From the NCBI GenBank assembly GCA_022577435.1, contig JAKOON010000011.1:14534818-14598817 (forward strand): 64,000 nt of DNA, in the 5' to 3' direction. Below are positions 26,001-37,244 of this stretch, piece by piece. The stretch comes from Embiotoca jacksoni. Lineage: Eukaryota > Chordata > Actinopteri > Embiotocidae. The position numbers were made by a program, and so were the translations under genes. How positions within the stretch are numbered: position 1 is the first letter of the stretch; each line of letters opens with the position of its first letter. The notes below the pieces were generated by a model. It did no database searches. It saw only the letters and a program-made list of their open reading frames with translations, and had not been told where the DNA came from.

Positions 26001-26830
26001 ACTAAACAATCAACAAGGAATTATTAAGTAGAATGATACAAACAACTGTCAAATACTAAAGTTTTAATCATCAACAACATCAAAATACATTCTATAGTGA
26101 TGGTTGCTTGCAAATATGTTCACTTACATTTGCTGACAGCAAAGAAAAAAGGAGAAGGAGGCTTGAGCAGTTGCATTTGAAAAAAAACCCCGAAACAAAT
26201 AAATAAACCAAAGGAAAGGGTAAGTTGTTCTTATTGCATTTAGTATTTTAACTAATTAGCTTTGACACATTGACAAAGTTTTGACCTTAAAGCGAAGGGA
26301 AAAACAACCATGATCACTTCTCGCATATGACTATACTACTGTTGGCCGACTGCTACCGGTTAGAAAAAGACACTGATGCTGACTAAAATGGTTTATTTTC
26401 ATCCACGAAGGAAAGTGTGATTAGATCAACAAGTTTATATAAAGTTACCCTGAAGTTCCGCTGAAGAACAACACTTTAATAAGTTGAAATAGCCATTCAA
26501 ACTTACTCGCTCGCTTGGACTGCAAGGACTAGCAGAAAGCTTTAAAGCACAAACAGACACACAACCCATGAAGATTTCTATTGATTCCCTAGCCTTTTAC
26601 CCTTACCAGAGTTCCTAACCCTAAACACCTTTGGACCACCAAAACCCCAAGTCCCTCAAAAATCCCTCAAAAAGCAGACTCCAACCCTGAAGAGCTACAT
26701 TTTTGTCCCCACAGTTACACAAGTCCCCATGGGTTAGTGTGCATTCGGATATAACTGTACTCTGGAATATAAAAACGTGTACACAACCACATCCACACTC
26801 TCTCACACACACACACACACACGCACACGC

Positions 26831-26871
<41 letters not shown>

Positions 26872-27315
26872 AAAATCAAAACATACACACAGTGCCCCCT
26901 CAGAAATCCAAAGTGCTCCATAGCCATTAATTGTCATTTGTCAAAAAAAATCAGCATGTTCCCTTTGCGAGGCCTTCTAATAGCGCGAAAGCAGCCCCTG
27001 AGCGGTCATTACTCACTGTGTTGGCAATTCAGTTACTGATCACACATGAAGCAAAGAAGGAGAGCTGGCATGATGATCTGTCAACACTACATTGTGTTGA
27101 AAGTGCTTTGCAGTAAATTCATGGCCGCATGCTGTGGGAAAAATAAAAGAACATTAGTTTAACAGAAAGCATAACAGTTACATTTTTGATTCTAATCACA
27201 AAAATAGTCATACTTTGCAATCATAATAATACAAAGTATGAGGGGAAGAACAGTCGTGCCAGGTTTTTTTTATGAATACCCAAATATGCTTCTTTTTTTT
27301 TTTTAACACCCTGTG
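23085..27315. other. no gene recognised
   Basis: AT-rich, with many A/T runs and one CA array. The CCTAACCCTAAAC words near 26607 are isolated and not a telomeric tract. Confidence 0.5.
26803..26867. repeat. (CA)n microsatellite with CG interruptions
   Basis: This CA run is broken by three ACGC units near its left side. It is preceded by a GTCCCCACAGTTACACAAGTCCCCATGGG stretch of a kind often found next to CA arrays in fish. Confidence 0.97.
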
Positions 27316-27319
27316 TATT

Positions 27320-27790
27320 AATGCTGCAATTATGGACTCACGAGAAGAGTAGAGTGCACATGAATATCCCCCTCGTGGTATTCAAGGTGTCGGAACTCCA
27401 GATCTTCTATAAACCTCGAGTTCACAAGTTGTGTTTGCCGATGTTCACAGAAATGGTCCTCGCGGTTCATTTCTCGTTGGTTGTTAATATATTTGAATTT
27501 TAGTCACGTAGAGTTTGTCTTCATAACTTACATAACAGCCTACGTCTGAGGAAATTGTTGATCTTCCCAACGGCCTCATCTCTTCCCTCTGCGCCTTTGC
27601 ATTTCCCGCATTACATTATCCCCGTTAACTTGCTAAATTGTTAGCCTCCGTGGCTTGGAGATGCCGTCCATGTTGCCGTTGCCGAGCAGCAGCGGTTTCA
27701 CGCCTTAACCACTTTAACGCCAGGCGTACGGCGCACACGACTTCCCACGTTGCAACCACGAGCTCGCGCGTTCGATTTGAACACAGCATT
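27320..27790. mobile_element. MITE-like dispersed element, copy A
   Basis: This 471-bp copy is related to 36759-37244, in the same orientation. The best block (CTTCCCAACGGCCTCATCTCTTCCC onward, near 27566-27610) is nearly identical between the two. The ends are short inverted repeats: AATGCTGCAATTATGGA on the left and, reversed, AATGCTGTGTTCAAATCGA on the right. No transposase frame is present. A 67-codon frame (27638-27841) inside it is not coding in copy B. Confidence 0.7.
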
Positions 27791-27839
27791 CCTTCCTGCC
27801 CTCGTGTTGTTTCCCCGCTAATTATTTTCGTTATTATTT

Positions 27840-28090
27840 AGTTCTGCTTCTCCCTTTTTCTGTTGCCAGATTTTCTGTGTACTTCATTGTGAGTTTTGTT
27901 TCTTGTTTAGCTTTCCTTAAGTATGTCATTTGCCTGCTCCTGTTTTTTTTTTTTTTTTTTTTTTTGCACCTTGAGTTTCGGTTTGTTTGCCGACCTGCGG
28001 TTCGGTAAATCGCCCTTTTGCTTGGACTACCTGCCTCGGTATCGTTTGTAATCCTCGTGACGCTGTGCCAAACGTAACATTATGCCAGAA
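27840..28090 (+). mobile_element. possible degraded LTR-retroelement terminal repeat
   Basis: TGTTGCCAGATTTTCTGTG, GTGAGTTTTGTTTCTTGTTTAG, CCTTGAGTTTCGGTTTGTTTGCC, CCCTTTTGCTTGGACTACCTGCC and CTCGTGACGCTGTGCCAAACGTAACA resemble the 3' half of Ty3/Gypsy long terminal repeats in fish, which end in a short …GTAACA-like tail. I find no matching second repeat and no gag or pol frame, so at most this is a solo, decayed remnant. Confidence 0.3.
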
Positions 28091-28310
28091 AACTGAATGT
28101 ATTGCACGTCATCTGCAAGCGGGTATCACGACAGGACCGGCCGGAGACTTTTTCTTTTAGAGCCACGAAGAAGAGATGCCAGACCAGCCTGCTCATGCTG
28201 CAGCGATCAAAACCAAAGCCCGTAATTTGTTTTCGTCTTCACAATTTTCTCCGGTTGATAAAGGGAAATTTGATTTTGTTTGGAGGATACTGCCAGCCTC
28301 ACAGCAGAGG

Positions 28311-28348
28311 TTTTTTTTTTTTTTTTGGGGGGGAGGGGGGGGGGGGGG
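28311..28348. repeat. poly(T)16–poly(G) run
   Basis: T16 is followed by G7, A and G14. Several frames read through it as Phe/Gly or Pro/Lys runs and are not coding. Confidence 0.95.
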
Positions 28349-28748
28349 TGGCGGCTGTGCATGACATGATACGAGGCACGGACGCTGCTTTCTCCCATCT
28401 TATTGCTGTGCTTTATTGACCTGACAGCTTTGCATATGTTTCACACCATTGGACAACTATGCAGTTTCCCTATGCGGAGCCACTTGAATATCACCTCCTT
28501 ATACGCACGAGTGCCAAAATGCAAAGTACCTCAAGTGTCTGTTTTATATATTTAGTCTACATTTCAATATGCAATTTGTTGACTGCAGGATGATTCGTTT
28601 TACAGTCAGTTTTTATGTTACGATACACTGTGACTAAAGGTGACCCGCAACTTGCATTTCATTCAGTGAGAAACACAAAGATAAACCCCTTTTATAGCAA
28701 CAAATGGTAACCGATTTGCATTTGACATTCATTACCCTGCAGTAAGCT

Positions 28749-28768
28749 ACCCCCCCCCCCCCCCACCT
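28749..28768. repeat. poly(C) run
   Basis: A C-rich run interrupted once by A, between GTAAGCTA and TGCCTTTTTTGAG. Confidence 0.9.
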
Positions 28769-30032
28769 GCCTTTTTTGAGACATGCCGAAGATATAGGTA
28801 GGCTGTAATGCAAATCCCCCCATGGGTGTTCAGAGAGTGAAGCCAGGGCAACAACAGCACTGTGTTATGTGTGTCAGAGCCACTGGATAGACTATATCAG
28901 ATTTAAGGGTTGGGGATGTGGAGGTAAAGCTTTACCTTGCTGCATAATGAGTGCAGGAGCAACAGTCGGCGTACCAGTCATTTAAATACTCTGCTTTTTT
29001 TTTTTTTTTTTTCGAACAATAGATGGAAATTTGTGCTTGTGTGTGTGTAGTGATGAGCTGATAGATTAGCAAAGCATGACATTTGTGCTCTGGCTGAACT
29101 AATAACAATGAACAACGCTCTCTTAGTCAAGTGTGCTTGTGTTAGGTTGTTGTTTCATGGCTCTGCAGTAATCTGTGTGTTCAGCCTGCTGGCATGTTAA
29201 GAAGAGATACAGGGAAGGAATGCTAATTCCTTCAAAACGTGACGTAGGTGAGTCTTTGAAAGATAGCAACAACTCCTCATCCAGACCGACAAAATTGTAC
29301 AATTTCAAACCGACCCATGTAGATACATTATTTGGCCTATTGTTACCTGTCCTCTCTTTGCCTGCTTTGACGTTTACTGCTCTCTTGCTTTTTTTAATTT
29401 TTTTTTATGTCAGTCTGCACACTGACTTATATCGCCCTAAGACGATGTCACTGAGTGTTTTCTTCTAGAATCCCACCATGCAGCTCTTTGCAAATAGAAT
29501 TCTCAATTAAAGCTGATGTGGACAAAAACACGGGCTCATTTAACCCTGTTTAGTTGAATCATTTAGTAAGATTAAAGATGAGACAGGACAACACAATAGT
29601 TCCACATGCCACAGTTGTTCAGTGTGACTAAAGCTCTTTGGGAAATGGACAAAAAGCATGCTATATCGACTCCAACTGGAGGAACACATTAAATTGCACA
29701 GGATAAGATATTTGCTCAAAATAGTCGACCAATGTTGTGTCAGCCTTCTCTGAGGGATCTCTGAATGAGGAGTCAAAATGGTATTTAAAACAACTTGACA
29801 CAGCTCCACAAATAGGCAAACAACATTTTTGCTGCCAATTCTGCACTTTGAAGGGACTGAATAGACGGCAGAGCCAGCGAGCACACAGTGTCAAGACCAG
29901 ACTTGAATGCCTCATGCATCTAGTGGCTCTCCAGAGATAGGAACCGAGTCGTTGACATCATTTGCTCTCTTTTGAACTATGAATTGAAGAGCTAGATCAC
30001 ACGGCTGGCATCTTTCCTCTGTCTTTGTGCAT

Positions 30033-30034
<2 letters not shown>

Positions 30035-30107
<73 letters not shown>
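30035..30107. repeat. (AC)n microsatellite, perfect
   Basis: About 36 uninterrupted AC units, the longest pure dinucleotide array in the window. It is a likely length-polymorphic marker. Confidence 0.98.
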
Positions 30108-30110
<3 letters not shown>

Positions 30111-31539
30111 CTTATCATGACTCACACTCCTTCAAGGCAATTAGTAGATGGACCACATTGGCCTCGCTTTTAGCCACACGCAGACACTTAAAATTTGATC
30201 AGTGACAAGTTGCATTGTGCGGCACGGTTTTTAAAAACACTTGTGGGCTGTAGGAAAGATGCTCAACATTAGACACATTTACTTTCCCCGCTGCATTAAT
30301 GGCACAAGATGTCGATTTTGCAACAGAACACAAAAGTTTCTTATAAATCGAATACAGTACAGTGGTGATCCACGTGGATTGTCGGAGCTGCAGAAAGTAA
30401 TATGTTTCAGTTGGACACAGAATGTAATGACACGACCAAAATATGTAAAGCAATAGACAGTAAACAGAAAGCAGCGAGGCAATAAAATCAGTCAGGCAAG
30501 AATAGAAAGCTAACCAGCTGTAGAATTATGGCATTTCATACATATACATAGGCAATACTCTGGATGTGGGTGTGGTAGAGAAATGGAAAACGAACATCAT
30601 TGTTGTTAATAGAGTGCCGATAATATAACATTTTAAAGTAATGTTAAAGTTGAGCATCATTGTGGAAAAGCTACTTTCATGAAAACAAAGACGTATAGAA
30701 AAGAGCACCGGGCAGCTACCTTGAAAAACCTGCTAATTGAAAAAAACGAGTGCTAACTGACGCCATGTGGACATACAGACATTATGGCAGAGTAAATATA
30801 CTACTTATACTCTAAAGTGTGATCTTATTCATATATTTTTATTTCGAAGTCTACATCGCTCTCCCATTTGGCTTCGTGTGAACTAATCACTGCTGGGAAT
30901 TGTGAAGGAAGTGCAATTAACGTCCAACAGTTCATTTCATTTAACACGGTATCAATTATTGACATGCTGAGCTGTTTGGAATCCCTGTTTAAAGCTGAAA
31001 GGAGCAGGATTTGAAGTGTCTATTGCCTCAGATATGTTAGAGAAATTATCGAATGTAGAGATGCTCTGTCATTCAGAGTATGTCATGTCCTCTTGTTGTT
31101 ATTTCAGTTGTAGATCACAGTTCCTTAGGAGCTTTGATTCTGTTTAGATGGTATCTTGTAATACCATAAAGCATAACTCATCCCAGTTTTTTTATTAACA
31201 ACGGGTTAAATTAAAACACTGAGCCAAATTATATTTTAGCATCTTTCAGCTCATTGTTTTGGTTTGTCTCCTAAAACTTTTCTGTTCTGGTCTCAGCAAA
31301 CTCGTTTTACAGCTGTTTTTGTTAAAAAAAAACAACAACAACTAAACTTCCACGAAATGTTAACTGCACAATACCAGATAAGATAAGGGAAATGTAAAAA
31401 AACATTAGATTAAGAGTCAGATATTTTCCCTTAGGAGGTCGTGAAAACCAAACCAGCAAACAAGCAACTCCCTGCTATTGGCCACTATAATAACTGATCA
31501 AACCAAGTTAAAAAGAGGTTTAAGTGGCCGATCTGCTAA

Positions 31540-31745
31540 GCCGTGTTCAGACTGCCAGCCCAAATCCGTTGTTTTGTCATAATCAGATTGAATCCAGATT
31601 GATTTTTGAAAGTGGGAACAGCAAAAACCCACATGAAATGTAATTTTTGCAAACAGATCCAAACAGATCAGTCCGGATGCTCTGGTGACTCAGATTGGGT
31701 TTTCTGCATCACTCGCACCACGACACAAAGTGACGTCATTTTCAG
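31540..31745. mobile_element. possible hAT-like MITE fragment
   Basis: GCCGTGTTCAGACTGCCAGCCCAAATCCG starts a stretch with AATCAGATTGAATCCAGATTG, AAACAGATCAGTCCGGATGC and TGACTCAGATTGGGTTTTCTGC. This recalls fish elements with GTCCACACTGC-AGCC ends and repeated AATCCGATT words. I could not find the matching right end, so the boundaries and class are weak. Confidence 0.4.
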
Positions 31746-32529
31746 AGGGAAAATACCAATGACCCCATTTTTAAATGCCTTCCCTTAGACTCACTTTTAC
31801 TCAGACCGTTAATACGTTTAAGCTACATATAAATATGACTTGAAGCTTGGTCTCAAAAAAGCAGGAAACCACCCACATTTTATACGTCAGCTGAGCCAAA
31901 GCCAGTTATCTATGGAAATATTAAGATGGTACATAATTAAAGAGAAAACTAATTAAAAGCTAATTAATTTTCTCTGATATCTTCACTTGCCAACTTGTTT
32001 TTATTTTCATTCAAATCTTTTTACCAATTTCCAGGCATGTGATTATACAGTATAATCTTGTTCTGGGTGATAACTGCTCCACACAGGCAGACAGTGCTAA
32101 ATCCTTTTAGTTGTCTTTAGAAACTTTTTGCAGTTCTGAGGAATATCTAGAATAACTGGGACATCATCTCAGAGCTCCACAAACAGAATTTAATTTACCT
32201 CCATTGCAGTGAGTTTGCAGCAAAACTTATGTTATCCCAAACTCCAGCAAACAAAGGTAAAGCTATCTGGATGGCCCCAAAAGACCTATAGCTTTATTAC
32301 ATTCTGTGCCTGCTTCGGCTGCTTTTCAAAGCCAAGCGCATTCTGCATGCTACTTTATATTGCGGTTGATGTTCCAAAACATTAACGGGTTTCTTTTGAT
32401 CGGTGGAAGTTTACTAAATGTTCACCGCTTGTTTCTATTCAGCTCGAACAAATCAGCATTTTTTCAGATTAAAATAACAAACTCAAGAAATACCAGCGAC
32501 ACTCCTTATAAGCATGCATGAAGGCGCTG

Positions 32530-32551
32530 AGTGTGTGTGTGTGTGTGTGAG
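32530..32551. repeat. short (GT)n microsatellite
   Basis: About nine GT units between GAGT and GAGTGAG. Confidence 0.9.
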
Positions 32552-32719
32552 TGAGAAAACACACATTTCAAGGTGTTTCCCATTTATAAAATGTGAATGT
32601 TTATTAAATGTCGACAAGAACATTAAAACACAGTATCAAGATCCAGCAAAACAATCTATAGTACTTCACCAAAAAATTAAAGGAACGGAAAACAAAGTTA
32701 GTTCTGCGCTGGGTATGAT

Positions 32720-32930
32720 GGAATGAGAGTACAGAGGGGAGAGGAGAGTGGGAACAGGAGTGGAGGGGGGGGAAAAAACAGAGCAATAAAGAGGATGGGA
32801 GTAAGGAGGCAGAAAGAGAAGAGAGGAGAATTTTGGAGCAGGGGACGGGGGAGGACAGGAGGGGAGGGTGGTGGCAGCAGAGGTTAAGGCAATTAAGGAG
32901 GTACACGGTAAGAAAGATAGAAGGTTTTGG
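32720..32930. repeat. purine-rich tract (plus strand)
   Basis: About 210 bp dominated by GGAG/GAGA words (GAGGGGAGAGGAGAGTGGG, GGAGGGGGGGGAAAAAA, AGAGAAGAGAGGAGAA, GGGGGAGGACAGGAGGGGAG). The strong strand asymmetry could support triplex structure. The 100-codon minus frame (32604-32906) is a consequence of the bias. Confidence 0.85.
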
Positions 32931-33146
32931 AGACCTGGGGGATCGATCGGGAAGGTGCTGATGCTCTGTAATGAGCGGGATAACTGGGAACGATGAGAGC
33001 CTCTGATTTCACTCTTTTGTCATCTCTTCCATCAGGAGATGTCGCAAGCTGCAGCAGAGAGAGTGACTAGAAAAGGCATTCACTCATCAGAAAACACAGC
33101 GAGGGGGTTATGGCAAATAATACATGTCTCTACACTGAAAATAAAA

Positions 33147-33148
33147 GT

Positions 33149-33179
<31 letters not shown>

Positions 33180-33207
33180 CGGAGGGTGAGGTGGAGGGGG
33201 GGGGGGG
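33147..33207. repeat. (GT)n followed by long G-runs
   Basis: (GT)8 runs into a G17 tract, then GAGGGTGAGGTGGA and G12. Four or more G-runs make this a plausible G-quadruplex on the plus strand. Confidence 0.95.
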
Positions 33208-33605
33208 CAACATAGCATTAACAAATACAGTGAGCACAACGTTGTGTCGAGGTGAACGCAGAATTTGGGAGTGGGTTCTCAAGGTTCGAGGGTACAAGCG
33301 CAGTTCAACACAGTACCAGAGGGTGGTGTCCACTCTAATGGGTTTCACAATCACAATAAGTAATAGTTCATTATAATTATGTAAATCTCTCCGTTATCAA
33401 CACAAATAGCAGGGGGGCGGGGGAGGCAAGTTGTACATAAGCATCACATGACTTCAAAAACACACTCAGCGTCCCGTCCTCTGGTCTGGCTCATGCACAT
33501 GGGCATGTACACACACCAAAGCGTGTGCATATACGTGTACACACATAGACACTGTAGATGCACACTTGTGTACACACATACATATGCTCTGTCTGGCACA
33601 GAGAC

Positions 33606-33620
33606 ACAGAGAGAGACACG

Positions 33621-33670
<50 letters not shown>

Positions 33671-33698
33671 CACACACACACACGCACACACACACACA
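33606..33698. repeat. (AC)n microsatellite with CGC interruptions
   Basis: CA units with periodic CACGCACACA variants, preceded by a 110-bp CA/TG-rich degenerate zone (33490-33600). The 218-codon frame 33566-34222 spans it and is not a gene. Confidence 0.97.
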
Positions 33699-34508
33699 GC
33701 CCGATTCCTTCTCCTTCATACAATTCGATTATTTCCAATGGGTCGCCATCCTCCGAGGTTGTCACACCTCATACTCTGTGCCGTAATAAACATCTGCAAG
33801 TGTTTGTAACACGTGTCTGTGCTTTGATGAGAAGAGGTGGCAGTGGTCCACCAGGACATGACATATGTACACGGCTGAGGTGCTGCAGAAACACACACAC
33901 ACACACAGCAAACTGGGGAGATCCTTTTTTTTTTTTTTTTTTTTTCCCGAGCACCGGTGATGACAGGAAAAACTCACAGCTGTTCCAGTGTCAGAGGTAT
34001 TCAGTGCAACATTGCTCGGCGCTACACATTAACTCACTGTCAGCTGGGGAGACACTCTTCAGCCCACATTCACAAACTGTTCCCCAAGTGCCGCAGGACT
34101 TCCCGAAAGCCAAGGAGTCAGAAAGATCGCGTATGTCCACGAAGGCAGCTCACGTGCCAAGAGGTTTCGAAATCGCTGTCATTATTGTGCCTCAGGAAAA
34201 AAAAATTGTGCTGCGGATTTGAACGAGCATGTGCTTGAGGGATAATCACGCTCCTCCTCTTCACTCATCATTCAACCGTCGGAGCAGCTCAGGCCGCTCC
34301 CACCTGTCGGTCAGGTAGAGGAGAGGAAAGAGTTCTGTGAATACATATCGCTTCACGTCATTTCTTTTTTTTGTTTTTTTTAAACCAGTGGATTTTTGTT
34401 AAGTCCATGTGCTTAAGTTCTCTTTGTGTTTAGCATAGTAAGAAACAGATTCACATGCTCTAAAATTCATACACACTGTACAATAAAATCTACAGATATT
34501 TTAAAGCT

Positions 34509-34514
34509 TTTATT
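34509..34514 (-). terminator. candidate polyadenylation signal for fibcd1
   Basis: TTTATT on the plus strand reads AATAAA on the minus strand, about 1.75 kb past the fibcd1 stop codon. It is the first exact hexamer I saw in that direction. Single hexamers are common by chance in AT-rich DNA. Confidence 0.3.
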
Positions 34515-35130
34515 ACATCCCAAAAAAAAGTTGATTCACTGACTTAAAAAAAAAAGACGGAAAATCTGGAATTTTCCGCCCGTGTGTTGTCGTTGTGGTT
34601 TTTCTTAACATATTTCATTTTTTTCTCTGGTTTTTTTCATTCTTTCTTTCTTTTTTTTTTTTTTGCTTGCTCTAGGCAATTTTGTCTTTGCCGTAACACA
34701 CTGTAGAATTTCTACTCAAAAGAAAAAGACGGTAGTTGAGAGCGTCAAGTCTCTATTTTACAGCAACTTTTACTCTCTTTGCATGACAAGAGAAACTGTA
34801 TCACACAAACAAATCCCATAATAATCACCCAGAAAGGAGAGAAGAATTACAAAACAGAGGACAAACAAGAGAGGCGGAAATGGGGGGGGATGTAGCATTT
34901 CCTTGACGGGTCACACTGGACGGTTCCAACGGTCTATTTTAAAATTGTTGACTGTGGCTTTTCCTTTCTAAAACAGCACATACCCTCTTCTGGCTTTGTT
35001 TCAACTACTTAGATGGAGAGAGTGAAGGCATGCCAACCATGCATCATGTTTAGTCTGTCTGTGCTAAACATTGTAGTCAATCGAGAAGCTCAGTTGAACT
35101 CGAGACAGGAAATTGATAGTGTTGGAGAAC

Positions 35131-35142
35131 TCTATCTGTCTA

Positions 35143-35175
<33 letters not shown>

Positions 35176-35182
35176 GTCTGTA

Positions 35183-35248
<66 letters not shown>
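35131..35248. repeat. compound (TCTG)n–(AC)n microsatellite
   Basis: TCTATCTG units pass into about nine TCTG/TCTC units and then about 32 AC units, followed by ATATATGCACA. It lies within the presumed fibcd1 3' UTR. Confidence 0.97.
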
Positions 35249-35253
<5 letters not shown>

Positions 35254-36258
35254 GCACATTCACACGTGCGCACCTACACACACACACAAAGTGCTGGGTT
35301 ACCATCTGCGAGTGCTCCATCAGTTGGCCAGTACTCAGCTGGCAGGCAGATCAGACAAAGTGCCCAATATGCTCCCTAATGGTCCAAGTCAGATGAATGA
35401 GATCCTCCATTGTCTCTTTTTCTTTTTTCTTTTTTTTCCAATCTTTTCTGCACCTCCTCTTCTTCCACTTCCTCTCTCGCCTTTGAGTCACTCTGTCCCC
35501 CCCACCCCCTTTTTCCTTTCAACCAATTTAACTCTTGTCAAATTGTTTCCTCCGTCTCCATCTCATTACCTACGGGCCCGGCACTTCTTGCCCACTGCCC
35601 TGCTGGGTCTCATTCACACAGATCAAGGATGTAAATGTGACATAGTGCACCACTGCGCTGTCTCTTCTCACAGGTGAAACTTCCTTTGTACGGGGATGGG
35701 GGGGGGGGGGGTCTCCTGTTCATGTTTTCTGAAGGGTTTGTCTTTTTATATTATAAGAGGAGCAAACCCTCTCCAATTCATAGATTATACAGCAATGGGC
35801 AGTGAGACTGAACCCCAGTCTAAGTGCCGTGTCAGCACAGATGGGAGGTCAGAGTTTCATGTCGAGGGAAAATCACTGGTGTGTGATTCTGCAGGGGATG
35901 GTCGGACCACCATGTCAGACTGAATAAAGCTAGCGCAGTGGGCTCAGGGCTCTGGTATGCTGTTTTTGTGAAGTGAATGATACAAAAAAAAAAAAAGATA
36001 AGGGCATCACGGTAACAGAATGGGACCACAGGACGGATTATGTTGGCCAGCATGACGGTGTATCTGAGTGATGGAGGAATAGGGGTGAAGAGGAAGAGAG
36101 ACATCACGAGGCGAACAGCAGAGTCAACTAAACTCAAAGAGGTATGTTTTTTTTTTAGTGAACAAACAATGTCAAGACATGGAACTCCATTTAGCTGTCA
36201 GAAAATTGTGGTTTTGTAATGTTTCAAAAAATGTCTTCCTTTCCCTGTTTTGTCAGTT

Positions 36259-36524
36259 TCATTTATTCTCGGGGTCACGGGTGGGGCGGATCTTTATCTC
36301 GGAGAACTTGAGGGAATACTGCCAGCCAGTCCAGGAGGACCACTCGATGCCATCGGCGTAGGAGGTGTGCTGACCACGCAGGTACTGGCCGTTGAGGTTG
36401 GAGGTGTGGCAGTTTCGGTACCACCAGGCGCCATGGTAGAAGGAGGCGCAGTTATTCTCCGAGTGGTCATTATCCCGATCTTTGGTGGTGAACTTCATTC
36501 CATTGTGCTTGAGCAGAGAGTCAC
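36259..36524 (-). CDS. fibcd1: fibcd1 terminal coding exon (end of the fibrinogen-related domain)
   Basis: FIBCD1 is a tetrameric type II membrane receptor that binds acetylated ligands such as chitin through an extracellular fibrinogen-related domain. This exon encodes the last 88 residues. It starts after a TTTTAG acceptor, completes a split Gly codon, reads GDSLLKHNGM and ends in TGA. Visible features, aligned to human numbering from memory: the calcium loop KDRDND (D393, D395), the disulfide pair C401 and C414, the NC-H triad of the ligand pocket (YRNCH, with H415), Y405 in CASFY, and Y431 in SYADG. All are kept, so the acetyl-binding site looks functional. The C-terminal tail (PTRDPENK) is two residues longer than in human. 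Tenascin and angiopoietin-like domains share the fold but lack the HSENNC and QYLRG signatures, so I favour fibcd1 strongly. Confidence 0.95.
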
Positions 36525-36758
36525 CTAAAATTTGGAAGGAAATATAAATGTGTCAGTACGTACAAAAAGTAGGATATATGCCAACCTGGTATGACACTAA
36601 AGCGTGTAAAACACTCACAAGTCCACTAGAGAGCAGCGAATCAGTGTCACTGCTTTAAGACAACAAAACCACGTGGAAAACCAAATCACATGTGGTTAGG
36701 GTTACGCACCAAAGTTACCTTGTTTTAAAGAAATCCATGTCGCCTTCTACCAGACACT

Positions 36759-37244
36759 AATACTGCGTTCATGGGGTCGTATTCGCTGTGTACATGTGAA
36801 GAATCTATAGAAACGGCGCCCTCTTGTGGTATTCACGAAGTCGGAACTAAACATTTTCCATAAGCCTCGAGTTAGCAAGTTGTGACGTCTTTGCTAACAT
36901 TTACAGAAAGGGCAGACGCCAAGGAAATTCATTATCTTTGGATGTTAAGCTAATATATTGTAATTTGTAAAGTTCGTCTTCGTAAGTTCGATATTAGCCT
37001 TCTCAAGAATCTTCCCAACGGCCTCATCTCTTCCCTCTGTGCCTTTGCATTTCCTGCATTACATGACCGCCCCCCTCGTTAGCTTGCAAAATTTTTAGCC
37101 TCTCTGGCTTCTAGACTCCGTCCACATTGCCGTTGCCTAGCAACAATGATATGACGACTCAAACACTTAAACGCCAAGCATACGGTGCACACAACTTCCC
37201 ACGTTGTAACCACGAGCTCTCGAGTTCCATCTGAATGCAGCATT
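36759..37244. mobile_element. MITE-like dispersed element, copy B (in last fibcd1 intron)
   Basis: This 486-bp relative of the element at 27320-27790 starts AATACTGCGTTCATGG and ends (reversed) AATGCTGCATTCAGATGG. It shares the internal blocks CCTCGAGTTAGCAAGTTGTG, TCTTCCCAACGGCCTCATCT and CACAACTTCCCACGTTGTAA with copy A. It contains GGCGCCCTCTTGTGG (36815-36829), which reversed resembles a CTCF core site. The copies differ by many substitutions and small indels, so the insertion is old. Confidence 0.7.
36815..36829 (-). promoter_or_regulatory. CTCF-like site within intronic MITE
   Basis: GGCGCCCTCTTGTGG reads CCACAAGAGGGCGCC on the minus strand, close to the extended CTCF motif with one less favoured base in the core. 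The homologous stretch in the copy at 27320-27790 (CCCCTCGTGG) has lost it. Confidence 0.35.

Larger units (their letters stand above)
28400..31535. other. no gene recognised apart from simple repeats
   Basis: Includes a T18 run near 28994 and the long AC array at 30035-30107. A 114-codon minus frame (29540-29884) has no motif. Confidence 0.5.
31750..34505. other. simple-repeat-rich flank 3' of fibcd1
   Basis: Holds the purine tract, the GT/G-run and AC arrays, and a T21 run near 33925-33945. No coding frame is credible. Confidence 0.5.
34509..36258 (-). other. fibcd1: probable fibcd1 3' UTR
   Basis: This is the sequence downstream of the fibcd1 stop codon, to the first canonical AATAAA I could find on the minus strand. 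It has no convincing coding frame. It includes a G-run at 35699-35711, a pyrimidine-rich stretch (35410-35530) and a compound (TCTG)n/(AC)n microsatellite (35131-35248). The extent is inferred from the poly(A) signal only, so the real 3' end could be closer to the stop if a variant signal is used. Confidence 0.4.

Noticed and set aside
26600..26625. Telomere-like CCTAACCCTAAAC
   Set aside because: Only about two units; isolated and typical of sequence next to CA arrays in fish.
30035..30107. CRISPR-like or other array
   Set aside because: A pure AC dinucleotide microsatellite without spacers; the genome is vertebrate.
33566..34222. 218-codon open frame
   Set aside because: Its first third is a translated AC microsatellite (Thr-His runs) and it crosses a poly(T) run as poly-Phe. 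No domain or splice context.
35934..35941. AATAAA near the fibcd1 end
   Set aside because: It is on the plus strand, so it cannot end the minus-strand transcript.
36250..36528. Plus-strand frame over the fibcd1 terminal exon
   Set aside because: Shadow of the real exon on the opposite strand.
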